A stretch of 39,731 nt of DNA, taken from assembly GCA_023387295.1 (NCBI GenBank), contig JAEWIG010000323.1:1-39731 (forward strand), written 5' to 3'. Below are positions 15,200 through 22,922 of the stretch, piece after piece (within the stretch, counting starts at the first letter, position 1; every line of letters starts with the position of its first letter). The translations under genes were made by a program, and so were the position numbers. The DNA is from Bacillota bacterium (GTDB lineage: Bacteria > Bacillota > Bacilli > Bacillales > Cytobacillaceae). The notes below the pieces were generated by a model. It was not told the DNA's origin. It did no database searches and saw only the letters and a program-made list of their open reading frames with translations.

Positions 15200-15823
15200 C
15201 TATAAGTTGATTACTTTAACAGCACCAGTCTTTTTTATGTAGATTGTTTTATATTTAGGAGTTCCGTTCGCATTATTAAAAAGGATAATCCGTTTATTCG
15301 CATTGTCCTCTACGATTTTTGTACCGAAACCAGTCAAATTTACTTTCTCTGAAAGAGTTTTGTACTCTATTAGGTCAGCTTCCTTATCTGAAGTAGGTGC
15401 ATCCGTTGGCTGAGTTGCAGTAGCAGCTTCTGTATTCTGCGATTGTTTATTATCAATAATATCGTTAAATACCAATCCACCACGATAATTAATGATCTTT
15501 AATCTATTTTCTGTTTTCATGAAGATGCTTTTCATTTGTTCGCGTCCATTTGCATCCTTCAAAACAATTACACGTTTATTCGTATTGTCCTCGACCATTT
15601 GCAAGCTGAGATTTGATAAATCAACTTGTGCTGCTAATGTTGAATACTCTGGGAGCTTCGTTAGATCCTCTTTTACCACTGCGTTATCTTGAACATTATT
15701 ATCGGTATAATGAACGGGTGCCACTTTTTGTGTTGACGCCTCGACTTCTGCTCTATTTACCGCGTACATCCCTACGGAAACGATTAATGCCGCTCCCATT
15801 ACTGTGATAAGTATTTTTTTCAT
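15200..15823 (-). CDS. Secreted protein with two internal repeats, function unknown
   Basis: The protein is 207 aa from ATG 15823, which follows GAGGGG; a TTG two codons earlier is less likely. It has a signal peptide or anchor (KKILITVMGAALIVSVGMYAV). Two ~54-residue repeats lie at about 60-113 and 154-206, sharing Y-x-TL-x2-x-V-(D/N)-L, (M/K)-I/V-VEDN-x-NKR-x-I-(V/L) and the ending (K/R)-x-(K/V)-I-I-N. A Thr/Gln/Ala-rich linker (about 125-150) joins them. It could be a small cell-surface beta domain. No family was recognised. It is convergent with nothing, and a 500-bp repeat-bearing gap lies upstream. Confidence 0.75.
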   Translation of the reverse strand: MKKILITVMGAALIVSVGMYAVNRAEVEASTQKVAPVHYTDNNVQDNAVVKEDLTKLPEYSTLAAQVDLSNLSLQMVEDNTNKRVIVLKDANGREQMKSIFMKTENRLKIINYRGGLVFNDIIDNKQSQNTEAATATQPTDAPTSDKEADLIEYKTLSEKVNLTGFGTKIVEDNANKRIILFNNANGTPKYKTIYIKKTGAVKVINL

Positions 15824-16090
15824 AGTCAAAATCCCCTCATGAACGTTTTATCTTTCATAATTCTATCTTAAAGGCTCACGATTAGAGCTTTCTGTGAAGA
15901 AAATGAGAATTTGATGAGAAATCTATTTTTCTCTCTTATTAAACGATGTAATTTCATTTAAATTCTACTCTGAATCTTATAAATTAGCTTTTTCCATATG
16001 ATTTATATAACAAATTTGCATAAAATGATAGATTAATAATGATAATTTGAAAACGTGAGTTTGATTTACTAAAAATCCGTGAGCCCTTTT

Positions 16091-16250
16091 AGATTTATGC
16101 ATGATATTTCATTTATTTACGCAATCATTTGGATATATACACGATTTTTTACATATTTGCACGGTAACTCAGATATATGCACGATTTCCCACTTATTTGC
16201 ACGATAACTCAGATTTATGCGCGATTCACCACTTATTTGCACGATCACAC
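16091..16250. repeat. Four exact-period 40-bp tandem repeats, core GCACGAT (copy B)
   Basis: Four 40-bp units start at 16091, 16131, 16171 and 16211. Units 3 and 4 share AGATWTATGC, then CGATT, then ACTTATTTGCACGAT. Each unit is itself two 20-bp halves, so the basic motif is TTTATGCACGAT/TATTTGCACGAT. The same element forms copy A at 11705-11844. An apparent ORF through it is only a product of the repeat. Confidence 0.85.
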
Positions 16251-16280
16251 AAAACCACTCTTTTTGTGGTAAATACAAAA

Positions 16281-16298
16281 AAGCTGCAGACGCAGCTT
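16281..16298 (-). terminator. Terminator of the arsR/small membrane protein operon
   Basis: The short stem AAGCTGC-AGAC-GCAGCTT is followed on the minus strand by TTTTTGTATTT. It lies about 40 nt after the stop of the gene at 16339. Confidence 0.65.
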
Positions 16299-16338
16299 CC
16301 GTTATTCCAACCTCGATTATACTAAGATCATTATATCC

Positions 16339-16581
16339 TTACTCTATTTCATTCAATGTCTTTTCGATTCTTGACAAACGCACGTTTAAGCTCTCGATCA
16401 ATTTCAGCTGCTGTTCTTGTAATATAGTGGATTCTTTATCTAGCTTCAGCCGTTCATCTGCACGTTTTTCTGCGCGCTTCACATATTTAATGCCGAAATA
16501 AATGATAAGTATTATGAAAACAATTGGTAATATTAAAATGACGAAATTCATCAATTGAAAATATATATCTCCAAAGTGCAC
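16339..16581 (-). CDS. Small membrane protein, DUF4083-like paralogue 1
   Basis: The protein is 80 aa from GTG 16581, which follows GAGGG with good spacing; the longer TTG form at 16599 is less likely. It has one membrane helix (FVILILPIVFIILIIYFGIKYV), then a basic stretch KRAEKRADERL and a heptad-like C-terminal helix ending LSRIEKTLNEIE. It is a clear paralogue of the next gene upstream (16601). The arrangement and length recall the Bacillus DUF4083 group. It is cotranscribed with an ArsR-type regulator. The function is unknown. Confidence 0.7.
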   Translation of the reverse strand: MHFGDIYFQLMNFVILILPIVFIILIIYFGIKYVKRAEKRADERLKLDKESTILQEQQLKLIESLNVRLSRIEKTLNEIE

Positions 16582-16600
16582 AAAATTCCCTCGCCACAAA

Positions 16601-16828
16601 TTAATTTACTTCATTTAAAGTTTTTTCCACTTTAGCAAGACGCTCATCTACCGTTGTTAAAAGTGACATTTGTTTTGTTTGAAATGCAATATTATTCCTA
16701 GCCAGCTCTAACCTTTCATCCGCTCTCTTGCTCATTCTGCTTACTACTCTCAACCCGTAGATCACTAGACATAGTATTAGAATAAATGGTAAAAAGCTCA
16801 TCAAAAAAGTAACCCAAACCATATGCAT
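16601..16828 (-). CDS. Small membrane protein, DUF4083-like paralogue 2
   Basis: The 75-aa protein has one membrane helix (FLMSFLPFILILCLVIYGLRVV), then SKRADERLELARNN and a helix ending RLAKVEKTLNEVN. It shares KRADERL and EKTLNE with its paralogue at 16339, so the pair arose by duplication and may form hetero-oligomers. The ATG at 16828 has a GGAG site 8 nt upstream. It lies between arsR (20 nt) and the paralogue (start of next gene almost adjacent). Confidence 0.75.
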   Translation of the reverse strand: MHMVWVTFLMSFLPFILILCLVIYGLRVVSRMSKRADERLELARNNIAFQTKQMSLLTTVDERLAKVEKTLNEVN

Positions 16829-16847
16829 GAGAACATCTCCTTCTAAA

Positions 16848-17174
16848 TCAACTCTTCTTTTCTGGCATCGTTAATGTCGCTTCTGATGCCTTAATCAGTT
16901 CAGCCGTTAACGAAATGTGAAACGGAATAACTTCAAAATACTTCATTGCCTTGCCGTTCTCTGAAACCTCATGATGTCCTTTGATCAAATTTGCCTGCTC
17001 GAGCTTTTGCAAATGTAGATAAAGAAGAGGCCTGCTTATACCAAGCTCTCTCGCTAGCTGGCTGACATATTGCCTTTCCTCCTGTAATATAGCAACGATC
17101 TTCAGACGATAAGGATTAGATAAGGCCTCTAATATCTTGAGTAACTCATCACCATTAAAATTTTTATCTTTCAT
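16848..17174 (-). CDS. ArsR-type winged-helix regulator
   Basis: This 108-aa DNA-binding protein has a winged helix: LLKILEALSNPYRLKIVAILQEERQYVSQLARELGISRPLLYLHLQKLEQANLIKGHHE (about 10-68). No metal-binding Cys pair is visible, so it may sense something other than arsenic. The mRNA looks leaderless: the -10 ends 8 nt before the ATG and there is no ribosome binding site. Its start codon lies inside a near-perfect palindrome (17166-17203), so autoregulation is likely. It heads an operon with two membrane proteins and faces a divergent MFS gene. Confidence 0.85.
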   Translation of the reverse strand: MKDKNFNGDELLKILEALSNPYRLKIVAILQEERQYVSQLARELGISRPLLYLHLQKLEQANLIKGHHEVSENGKAMKYFEVIPFHISLTAELIKASEATLTMPEKKS

Positions 17175-17211
17175 ATGTAATAAATTTATTGCATATGAAA
17201 GATATTGTCAA
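17166..17211 (-). promoter_or_regulatory. Promoter and 38-bp palindromic operator of the arsR operon
   Basis: TTGACA (forward 17206-17211) and TAAATT (17183-17188) are 17 nt apart on the minus strand. The palindrome ATCTTTCATATG-T-AATAAATTTATT-G-CATATGAAAGAT spans 17166-17203 with a single mismatch. It covers the -10 and the start codon, an ideal autorepressor site that could also affect the divergent MFS gene. Confidence 0.75.
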
Positions 17212-17306
17212 TATCCGTTGGAAAATATGTCTAACTTTAGCAATTTTGGAATAGGTATTGTTTGATCATTTCGATTAAGCTTATCCTATGAAAGGAGTTG
17301 TTCTAC

Positions 17307-18527
17307 ATGACTAAACAGAAGGGGCCTGCTTCCCTGTATTTATCCCAAGCTTTTTTAGCTCAATTATTCTTTTGGGCCGTTTTTGCAGTCAATCTTTTAT
17401 ACTTTGTTCAAGTTGTAGAAATGAATGCCTTACAACTGGTACTTGTAGGTACAGTTTTAGAAATAACCGTTTTTTTATGTGAAATTCCGACTGGCCTTAT
17501 TGCAGACTATAAAGGGCGGAAATTTTCGATTGTTCTTGGTTACTTTATAATTGGAATAGGGTTTCTTATTGAAGGGTTATTCCCCAACTTCACTTCTATT
17601 TTGATTGCACAAGTCGTTTGGGGGATTGGATATACATGCATCAGCGGAGCACAGCAAGCATGGATTACAGATGAAATCGGATTAGACAAAGTCGATAAAG
17701 TTTTTATTACTAGTACAAAGTATGAACATGGAGGTACTTTATTTGGAATAATACTCGCCGTTGGAATTGGCTATTTGTCATTGCAGGCTTCCATCATTGT
17801 TGGTGCAATTGGATTTATCCTTTTATCTCTTTACTTACATAAATCGATGACTGAAACGAAAATTGTAACACACGAGACAAAAGAATCACTTTCCTTTATC
17901 CATGATATGAAATCAATGCTGACTAGCGTATTTTCTTCCTTTAAAGGAAACCGCATATTACGGTATGTAATATTGATTGCTTTGATTGTGGGGATTTACA
18001 GCGAAGGATTTGATCGGCTTTGGATTTCACATATAACCAATAGTATTGAAGGAGCTTTATCTGAAAAAAACATGATTTTCCTTGTTGGCGGTCTACAATT
18101 TGCGACATCACTTCTAACGATTATCGTTTTTCAATTTTTAAATCGATTGGCAGAGAAAATTCAGTTTAATAGTTTATATAAAGGTTTACGATTAAGTTAT
18201 TTCATTCTGATTGTAGCGTTAATTGGCTTTGCCCTTTCTACTAATTTAATGGGGTTCATGTTCTTTTTCTTAATCATTCAGGTCATTCGGTATTTAACTT
18301 CAACCTTTGAAACGATATGGTTCAATCAATTAATCACAGATTCTTCAAAGCGTGCAACATTTTTTTCGGTAAAAGGGCAAGTGGATGCGATCGGTCAAAT
18401 TGGTGGAGGACCGGTATCGGGATTTATCAGCCAGTATTCATCTATAAAAATAGGTTTAACAATCAGTGCTTTGCTGCTAACACCCGTTTTAATTATCTTT
18501 CAAAAATTAGCAAAAACGAGAGACTAG
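17307..18527 (+). CDS. MFS transporter
   Basis: The protein is 406 aa from ATG 17307, placed 9 nt after AAAGGAG; the TTG at 17298 abuts that site and is rejected. Twelve membrane helices are visible, with the MFS loop motif between helices 2 and 3 (GLIADYKGRKFSIVLGYF). It probably exports a drug or metabolite using the proton gradient, but the substrate is not evident. It is divergent from the arsR operon and shares its regulatory region. Confidence 0.85.
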   Translation: MTKQKGPASLYLSQAFLAQLFFWAVFAVNLLYFVQVVEMNALQLVLVGTVLEITVFLCEIPTGLIADYKGRKFSIVLGYFIIGIGFLIEGLFPNFTSILIAQVVWGIGYTCISGAQQAWITDEIGLDKVDKVFITSTKYEHGGTLFGIILAVGIGYLSLQASIIVGAIGFILLSLYLHKSMTETKIVTHETKESLSFIHDMKSMLTSVFSSFKGNRILRYVILIALIVGIYSEGFDRLWISHITNSIEGALSEKNMIFLVGGLQFATSLLTIIVFQFLNRLAEKIQFNSLYKGLRLSYFILIVALIGFALSTNLMGFMFFFLIIQVIRYLTSTFETIWFNQLITDSSKRATFFSVKGQVDAIGQIGGGPVSGFISQYSSIKIGLTISALLLTPVLIIFQKLAKTRD

Positions 18528-18562
18528 TTTGTTTCCCGTCTTTGCTGTGTAAAAATTAAATC

Positions 18563-18633
18563 GTCGTCGGATTCATTGAACAAGCCTCGATGTAACGAAG
18601 TAATCGTAAGCGCAGTGAGATGAAGCCGACGAC
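18563..18633. repeat. Structured inverted repeat element
   Basis: Arms GTCGTCGG-A-TTCA (18563-18575) and TGAA-G-CCGACGAC (18621-18633) pair over 12 of 13 positions. The loop of about 45 nt contains a smaller CGAT/ATCG stem. It lies in the gap between the MFS gene and the convergent AraC-type gene. It could be a terminator, a small structured RNA or a Bacillaceae intergenic repeat. No T-run supports a simple terminator. Confidence 0.5.
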
Positions 18634-18651
18634 ATTTACAGAAGCAGAAGT

Positions 18652-19557
18652 TCATGAAAGTTTTTTAATAGGAATATAAATATCCATCATCACTAGATTA
18701 TGCTCCCATTGATGACATCTTTCATCATAAAACTCAAAATCATAGCTTGTCTCATCAATTTCATACCCTGACATTGGAAACCAATAGTTTAATATATAGT
18801 TCCAAGTCCCTCTAACAGATTCAACAAAATTATCCGGATGAACAGGAGGTGAGCAAAAAACGGCAAAGGTAGACTGAGGAATGATAATTCTTTGGAAGCT
18901 ATCTGCTAAAGGTCGATCCATTTTTTCATCTAACACCCCGAAAAAATAAGTGAATGTCGACCAATCCTTGTCATCAGGGATATTTAAACAGAATTCTCCA
19001 TGTATCGAGGGTGAGAATGTATCATAAAGTGTTCTTTCAATTTCACCATCCGTAAGTCCGCTATAGTACCAATAAGTTGGTGCGTCTCTTGTTTTCCTTA
19101 CGCCCTCCAATTGGATCTCGTAGGCTCTTCCGACAATCGCAAATGAATCCTTTGTGACCATTTTTGGCTGATAGATCATCCCACCCGTTTTATTTATCTT
19201 TAATTCTTGTAAATTGAGAACAGGTGGTTCTGCATTTGGACAATGCAGGCGATAAGTAGCTGGTGAGACACCAAATACTTTTTTAAACGCTTTCGCAAAC
19301 CCTACATAGGATTCATAGCCATAATGAAAAGCAATATCATTGATACTAGTCTGTTGACTCATATCTCTTATCGCAAACTGCAACTTTCGCTTCGTCACAT
19401 ATTCCCTTGGCGTCTCACCTACAACTTCTTTAAAAATCCTCAAGAAATGAAACTCTGAATAGCCAATATGCTTTGCTAAATCATCCACTGATATTGCTTC
19501 ATGAATATGTTCATCAATATAATCAATCACTTTTTGAAAAATTACTGTGTAGTCCAT
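18652..19557 (-). CDS. AraC-family regulator with GyrI-like effector domain
   Basis: This 301-aa protein has an N-terminal pair of helix-turn-helix motifs (ISVDDLAKHIGYSEFHFLRIFKEVVGETPREYVTKRKLQFAI and TSINDIAFHYGYESYVGFAKAFKKVFGVSPATYR, about 20-105). A GyrI-like/SOUL-related small-molecule binding domain follows (about 130-301, KMVTKDSFAIVGRAYEI, FCLNIPDDKDWSTFTYFFGV). This layout matches Rob/SoxS-like regulators that sense drugs or dyes. The ligand and targets are unknown. It stands alone. Confidence 0.88.
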   Translation of the reverse strand: MDYTVIFQKVIDYIDEHIHEAISVDDLAKHIGYSEFHFLRIFKEVVGETPREYVTKRKLQFAIRDMSQQTSINDIAFHYGYESYVGFAKAFKKVFGVSPATYRLHCPNAEPPVLNLQELKINKTGGMIYQPKMVTKDSFAIVGRAYEIQLEGVRKTRDAPTYWYYSGLTDGEIERTLYDTFSPSIHGEFCLNIPDDKDWSTFTYFFGVLDEKMDRPLADSFQRIIIPQSTFAVFCSPPVHPDNFVESVRGTWNYILNYWFPMSGYEIDETSYDFEFYDERCHQWEHNLVMMDIYIPIKKLS

Positions 19558-19706
19558 TTGATCACCAGATTGTTAATATTTTTATACTTTACTTGCAATT
19601 ATTATATAAAAACCCCTTTTTATGGAATAATCAAACGAACCTGTCAATGTATTTTAAAAAGTGTGGGAAAGAAAACTAAATATACGCCTCCCTAACGTTT
19701 TTACCT

Positions 19707-20336
19707 TCAAACCATGCTTTTCCGATACTCTTCTTTAAATTTCTTCGCCATTTCTGTTATTTCTTTTATGCTTTCATATTGATAGAGGGCTCCGCCAACT
19801 CCAACACAAACGGCTCCGCTTCTGACAAAATCTCCAAGATTATTTAAATTTATTCCTCCTGTTGGCATAAAAGGGATATGTCCCAATGGGCCTTTTACAT
19901 TCTTCAAATAGGATGGACCTAGGTTGTTGGCAGGGAAGATCTTTACTAAATCCGCACCTAATTCATAGGCCGTTAAAATTTCAGTCGGTGTCATCGCACC
20001 TACACCTATGAAGCAGCCATTTTCATTTGCCAATTCAATCACCGATTTTGATACGGCTGGTGTAACAATGAAATCAACACCTAGCTCAATTACCTTTTTA
20101 GCTGACTCAGCATTAAGTACGGTTCCAGCACCAAGTAAAATATCGCCATTAAAATACGCTTTTACTGCTTGGATAGAACGTAATCCAGCTTCATCTTCGA
20201 CTGTAATTTCAATCGCTGTAACTCCAGCTGATTTAAGTCCACCAACAATATCAATTACTTTCTCTGGCGTCATTTTTCTCATAACCGCAACAATGCCTGA
20301 CGCTGCAAGCTTATCCATTATTTTCGCTTTGTCCAT
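19707..20336 (-). CDS. kdgA: 2-dehydro-3-deoxyphosphogluconate (KDPG) aldolase
   Basis: The protein is 209 aa from ATG 20336, the second of two close ATGs, with better spacing from AAGGGA. It cleaves KDPG to pyruvate and glyceraldehyde-3-phosphate, the last step of the pathway encoded here. Class I signatures are visible: Glu43 in AIEIT, Schiff-base Lys132 in LVKIFPANNLG, and GAGTVLN, TPAVS, PTGGIN. It is the final gene of the operon. Confidence 0.93.
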   Translation of the reverse strand: MDKAKIMDKLAASGIVAVMRKMTPEKVIDIVGGLKSAGVTAIEITVEDEAGLRSIQAVKAYFNGDILLGAGTVLNAESAKKVIELGVDFIVTPAVSKSVIELANENGCFIGVGAMTPTEILTAYELGADLVKIFPANNLGPSYLKNVKGPLGHIPFMPTGGINLNNLGDFVRSGAVCVGVGGALYQYESIKEITEMAKKFKEEYRKSMV

Positions 20337-20351
20337 GATCATGATCCCTTC

Positions 20352-21365
20352 TTAATTCCCTAGCTTAATTAATGCTTTATTTGTGTTAAATTCCCCTGAA
20401 TCGAAATAATCAACTACATTCTCAAATTTAATTCGGTGAGTAATATACGCTGAAGCATTAACATCTCCACTATTCATACAGCTAATAACATATTCAAAGT
20501 CCTCAACTGTAGCATTTCTGCTTCCTATCAATGTCAATTCTTTAGAATGGAAATCGGGATCGTAAAAACTAATCGTATCTTTAACAAGCCCAACATAAAC
20601 AAGTTTTCCGCCATGTGACACGTAATTAAAGGCTTTCATCATGGAATATTTATTGCCTGTTGCATCTAAGACAACTGAAGGCAAACGTCCAGCATTAATA
20701 GACTTTAGTTCTTCAACTGAGTTTTCAGAAGGCTTAAGTGCTATATCGCAATCTGCCCATTGTTTACAAAAAGCTAATCGTTTTTCATTTACATCCATAA
20801 TGATCGTTTTAGCCCCTTGTAATCTCACAAATTTGGCTACACCTAATCCAATCGGACCAGCTCCAATAATTAGAACCGTTTCTCCCTTTTTAATAGCAGC
20901 TCTTTTAACTGCGTGCGCACCAATAGATAATGGCTCAACAACTGCTGCTTCATCAAGCTTCAACTGATTTACTTGGATTACATGGTTTTCTGGAAGTACA
21001 AGAAATTCTGTCATTCCGCCATCAATATGAACGCCAATCACTTTCATATTTGTACAGCAGTTTGGTTTGTGACATTCACATGCTCCACATTTTCCGCAGT
21101 ACATATAAGGGATAACTGTAACATAATCCCCTACTGCAACATTTTGAACATGTTCACCTACCTGTTCTACAACCCCTGATAACTCGTGCCCAAGAACACG
21201 TGGATATTCAAAAAATGGCTGATTTCCACCGAATGCGTGAATATCGGTCCCACAAATTCCAATTCTTTTGATTGCAATTAATACATCATTTTCCGATAAA
21301 GATGCAGGTTTCAATTGCTCAGTCAGCTTCATTTTCCCTGGCTCTTCACAAACTATTGTTCTCAC
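20352..21365 (-). CDS. lgoD: L-galactonate 5-dehydrogenase-like zinc alcohol dehydrogenase
   Basis: This 337-aa medium-chain dehydrogenase very likely oxidises L-galactonate to D-tagaturonate with NAD+. It closely follows recalled E. coli LgoD (YjjN): GICGTDIHAFGGNQPFFEYPRVLGHE, VIPYMYCGKCGACECHKPNCC, FHSKELTLIGSRNATVEDFE. Catalytic zinc ligands are C38, H60 and E61; structural zinc cysteines are C90, C93, C96 and C103/104. The dinucleotide motif is GAGPIGLG. It begins at GTG, with the ribosome binding site inside the end of uxaB. Its presence next to uxaB supports L-galactonate as an entry substrate. A closely related L-gulonate or other polyol activity cannot be excluded. Confidence 0.85.
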   Translation of the reverse strand: MRTIVCEEPGKMKLTEQLKPASLSENDVLIAIKRIGICGTDIHAFGGNQPFFEYPRVLGHELSGVVEQVGEHVQNVAVGDYVTVIPYMYCGKCGACECHKPNCCTNMKVIGVHIDGGMTEFLVLPENHVIQVNQLKLDEAAVVEPLSIGAHAVKRAAIKKGETVLIIGAGPIGLGVAKFVRLQGAKTIIMDVNEKRLAFCKQWADCDIALKPSENSVEELKSINAGRLPSVVLDATGNKYSMMKAFNYVSHGGKLVYVGLVKDTISFYDPDFHSKELTLIGSRNATVEDFEYVISCMNSGDVNASAYITHRIKFENVVDYFDSGEFNTNKALIKLGN

Positions 21366-21368
21366 AGA

Positions 21369-22910
21369 CTACATCCCTTTCTCATCTTGATCATCTACTA
21401 GTTTCAGAGCTTGGCGAAGTCCTTTGTTTTGAATAACAATTAAATATGCAGAAACTTCTTCAGCTAGATTGTCAGCATCATTGGATGATTCTAATGGTAA
21501 AAGGTCCTTAAGTATTTTTTTCTTCACTAATTGAACGGTGCTTTCCTCATGACCATCATAACGGCTCCAAAAGGAGGAAAATCTATCGATGACCTCTATG
21601 CTATCTCTTATCTCATATTGACCTCTCACACCTTGACCAAATTTTCTATCTCCATCCTCTGCCGTTACTTTATAGAAGGTGATAAGAGCAGCTAAACTAA
21701 AAACAAGCCTTTTCGGATAAATTCCATTCAATTGTTTATACTTTAACAAGCTTGGCAATATACGTGATTGAAATTTTGCATAACTATTCAGGCTTATATC
21801 AAAAAGGCGATGGTCAAGATACGGATTAAGAAAACGATCAAATACTGTTACTAAATAATCACCGGAACTCTGCTTTTCATCATTCCTAAGTGTTTCTTTT
21901 AATTCCAGAGTTAATGCATTTCGTAAAAATGCAGAGAAATCGTGATCTTCTACACCTTCTTTTACTGTTTCAATTCCTAAATTCATTCCAACTAAAGATA
22001 ACATCGTATGAGGGGCATTTAAAAACTTCACTTTTAACTCTCGATAAGAAGTAATATCAGAAAAATGAACATTTAAACCTGCCTTTTTAAAAGGAAGTTT
22101 TTCTTCTAAATCTTTAGGACCTTCAATGACAAATAAATGATACGGCTCAGCAACCGTTAACAGTTCATCCTTATAGCCAAGCCGAGCTTCGAAAAGATCT
22201 GCTTCCTCATGTGGATATCCAGTTACAATCCGATCCACAAGTGTTTGACAAAATACAGATGAGCTTTCAACCCATTCCCAAAAGGATACTGGAAGCTGCC
22301 AGTTTTCCACTATCCTTTTACAAATGTTCTCGAGAACTTCCCCATTCTTCTCAACTAACTCACAGGGCAAAATAATCCATCCCTTATTGGAATCACCCCT
22401 AAAATACTTATAGCGATGATAAAGAAGTGCGACGAGCTTGGCTGGAAAAGACAAAGGAGATTTTCCCTCTTCATATTCCTCCTCCATATATTGAAGCCCA
22501 GCTTCCGTTGTATTTGAAAACACGAATTCAATACTTGGAGACTCAGCAATCTTCAATACTTCATCCCAGTCAGAATAAGGATTGATTCCACGATGAATCG
22601 AATGGATTACTTCTATTTTCTCTGTCTTTACCCCCTGATCAATTCCTCTAAGAACAAGCGTATATAAACCATCTTGGTTGTTAAGCTTAGGGACAACTCT
22701 TCCTCTTGGCGTTGGCTGTAATGCAACAACCTTCCCATTAAATTGACCAGATTTATTCATTTCGTTGATCATCCAATCAATAAATCCTCTTAAAAAATTG
22801 CCTTCACCAAATTGCAATACTCTTTCAGGAAGTGATGAAGATGAGAGAGGATTTCCTTGCTGTAGTTCTTGCATAACCATATCATTTAGATTACATATTT
22901 CCCCTGCCAC
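21369..22910 (-). CDS. uxaB: Tagaturonate reductase (altronate oxidoreductase)
   Basis: This 513-aa member of the mannitol dehydrogenase family reduces D-tagaturonate to D-altronate with NADH. The N-terminal motif VLQFGEGNFLRGFIDWMINEMNKSG and the segment FVFSNTTEAGL support UxaB. KVKFLNAPHTMLSLVG and KQLNGIYPKRLVFSLAALI fit the C-terminal domain. It starts at GTG 22910 with AGGAGG about 8 nt upstream. It sits 12 nt after uxaA and 3 nt before lgoD in the operon. Confidence 0.93.
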   Translation of the reverse strand: MAGEICNLNDMVMQELQQGNPLSSSSLPERVLQFGEGNFLRGFIDWMINEMNKSGQFNGKVVALQPTPRGRVVPKLNNQDGLYTLVLRGIDQGVKTEKIEVIHSIHRGINPYSDWDEVLKIAESPSIEFVFSNTTEAGLQYMEEEYEEGKSPLSFPAKLVALLYHRYKYFRGDSNKGWIILPCELVEKNGEVLENICKRIVENWQLPVSFWEWVESSSVFCQTLVDRIVTGYPHEEADLFEARLGYKDELLTVAEPYHLFVIEGPKDLEEKLPFKKAGLNVHFSDITSYRELKVKFLNAPHTMLSLVGMNLGIETVKEGVEDHDFSAFLRNALTLELKETLRNDEKQSSGDYLVTVFDRFLNPYLDHRLFDISLNSYAKFQSRILPSLLKYKQLNGIYPKRLVFSLAALITFYKVTAEDGDRKFGQGVRGQYEIRDSIEVIDRFSSFWSRYDGHEESTVQLVKKKILKDLLPLESSNDADNLAEEVSAYLIVIQNKGLRQALKLVDDQDEKGM

Positions 22911-22922
22911 CGCTCTTCCTCC

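Noticed and set aside
16091..16250. CRISPR array
   Set aside because: The units are contiguous 40-bp repeats without unique spacers, and no cas genes are nearby.
16101..16325. Plus-strand ORF through the 40-bp repeats
   Set aside because: Its residues simply mirror the tandem repeat, there is no ribosome binding site, and it runs into a terminator.
20352..21365. Threonine or sorbitol dehydrogenase
   Set aside because: The GGNQPFFEYPRVLGHE and GSRNATVEDFE segments and the operon context fit LgoD better.
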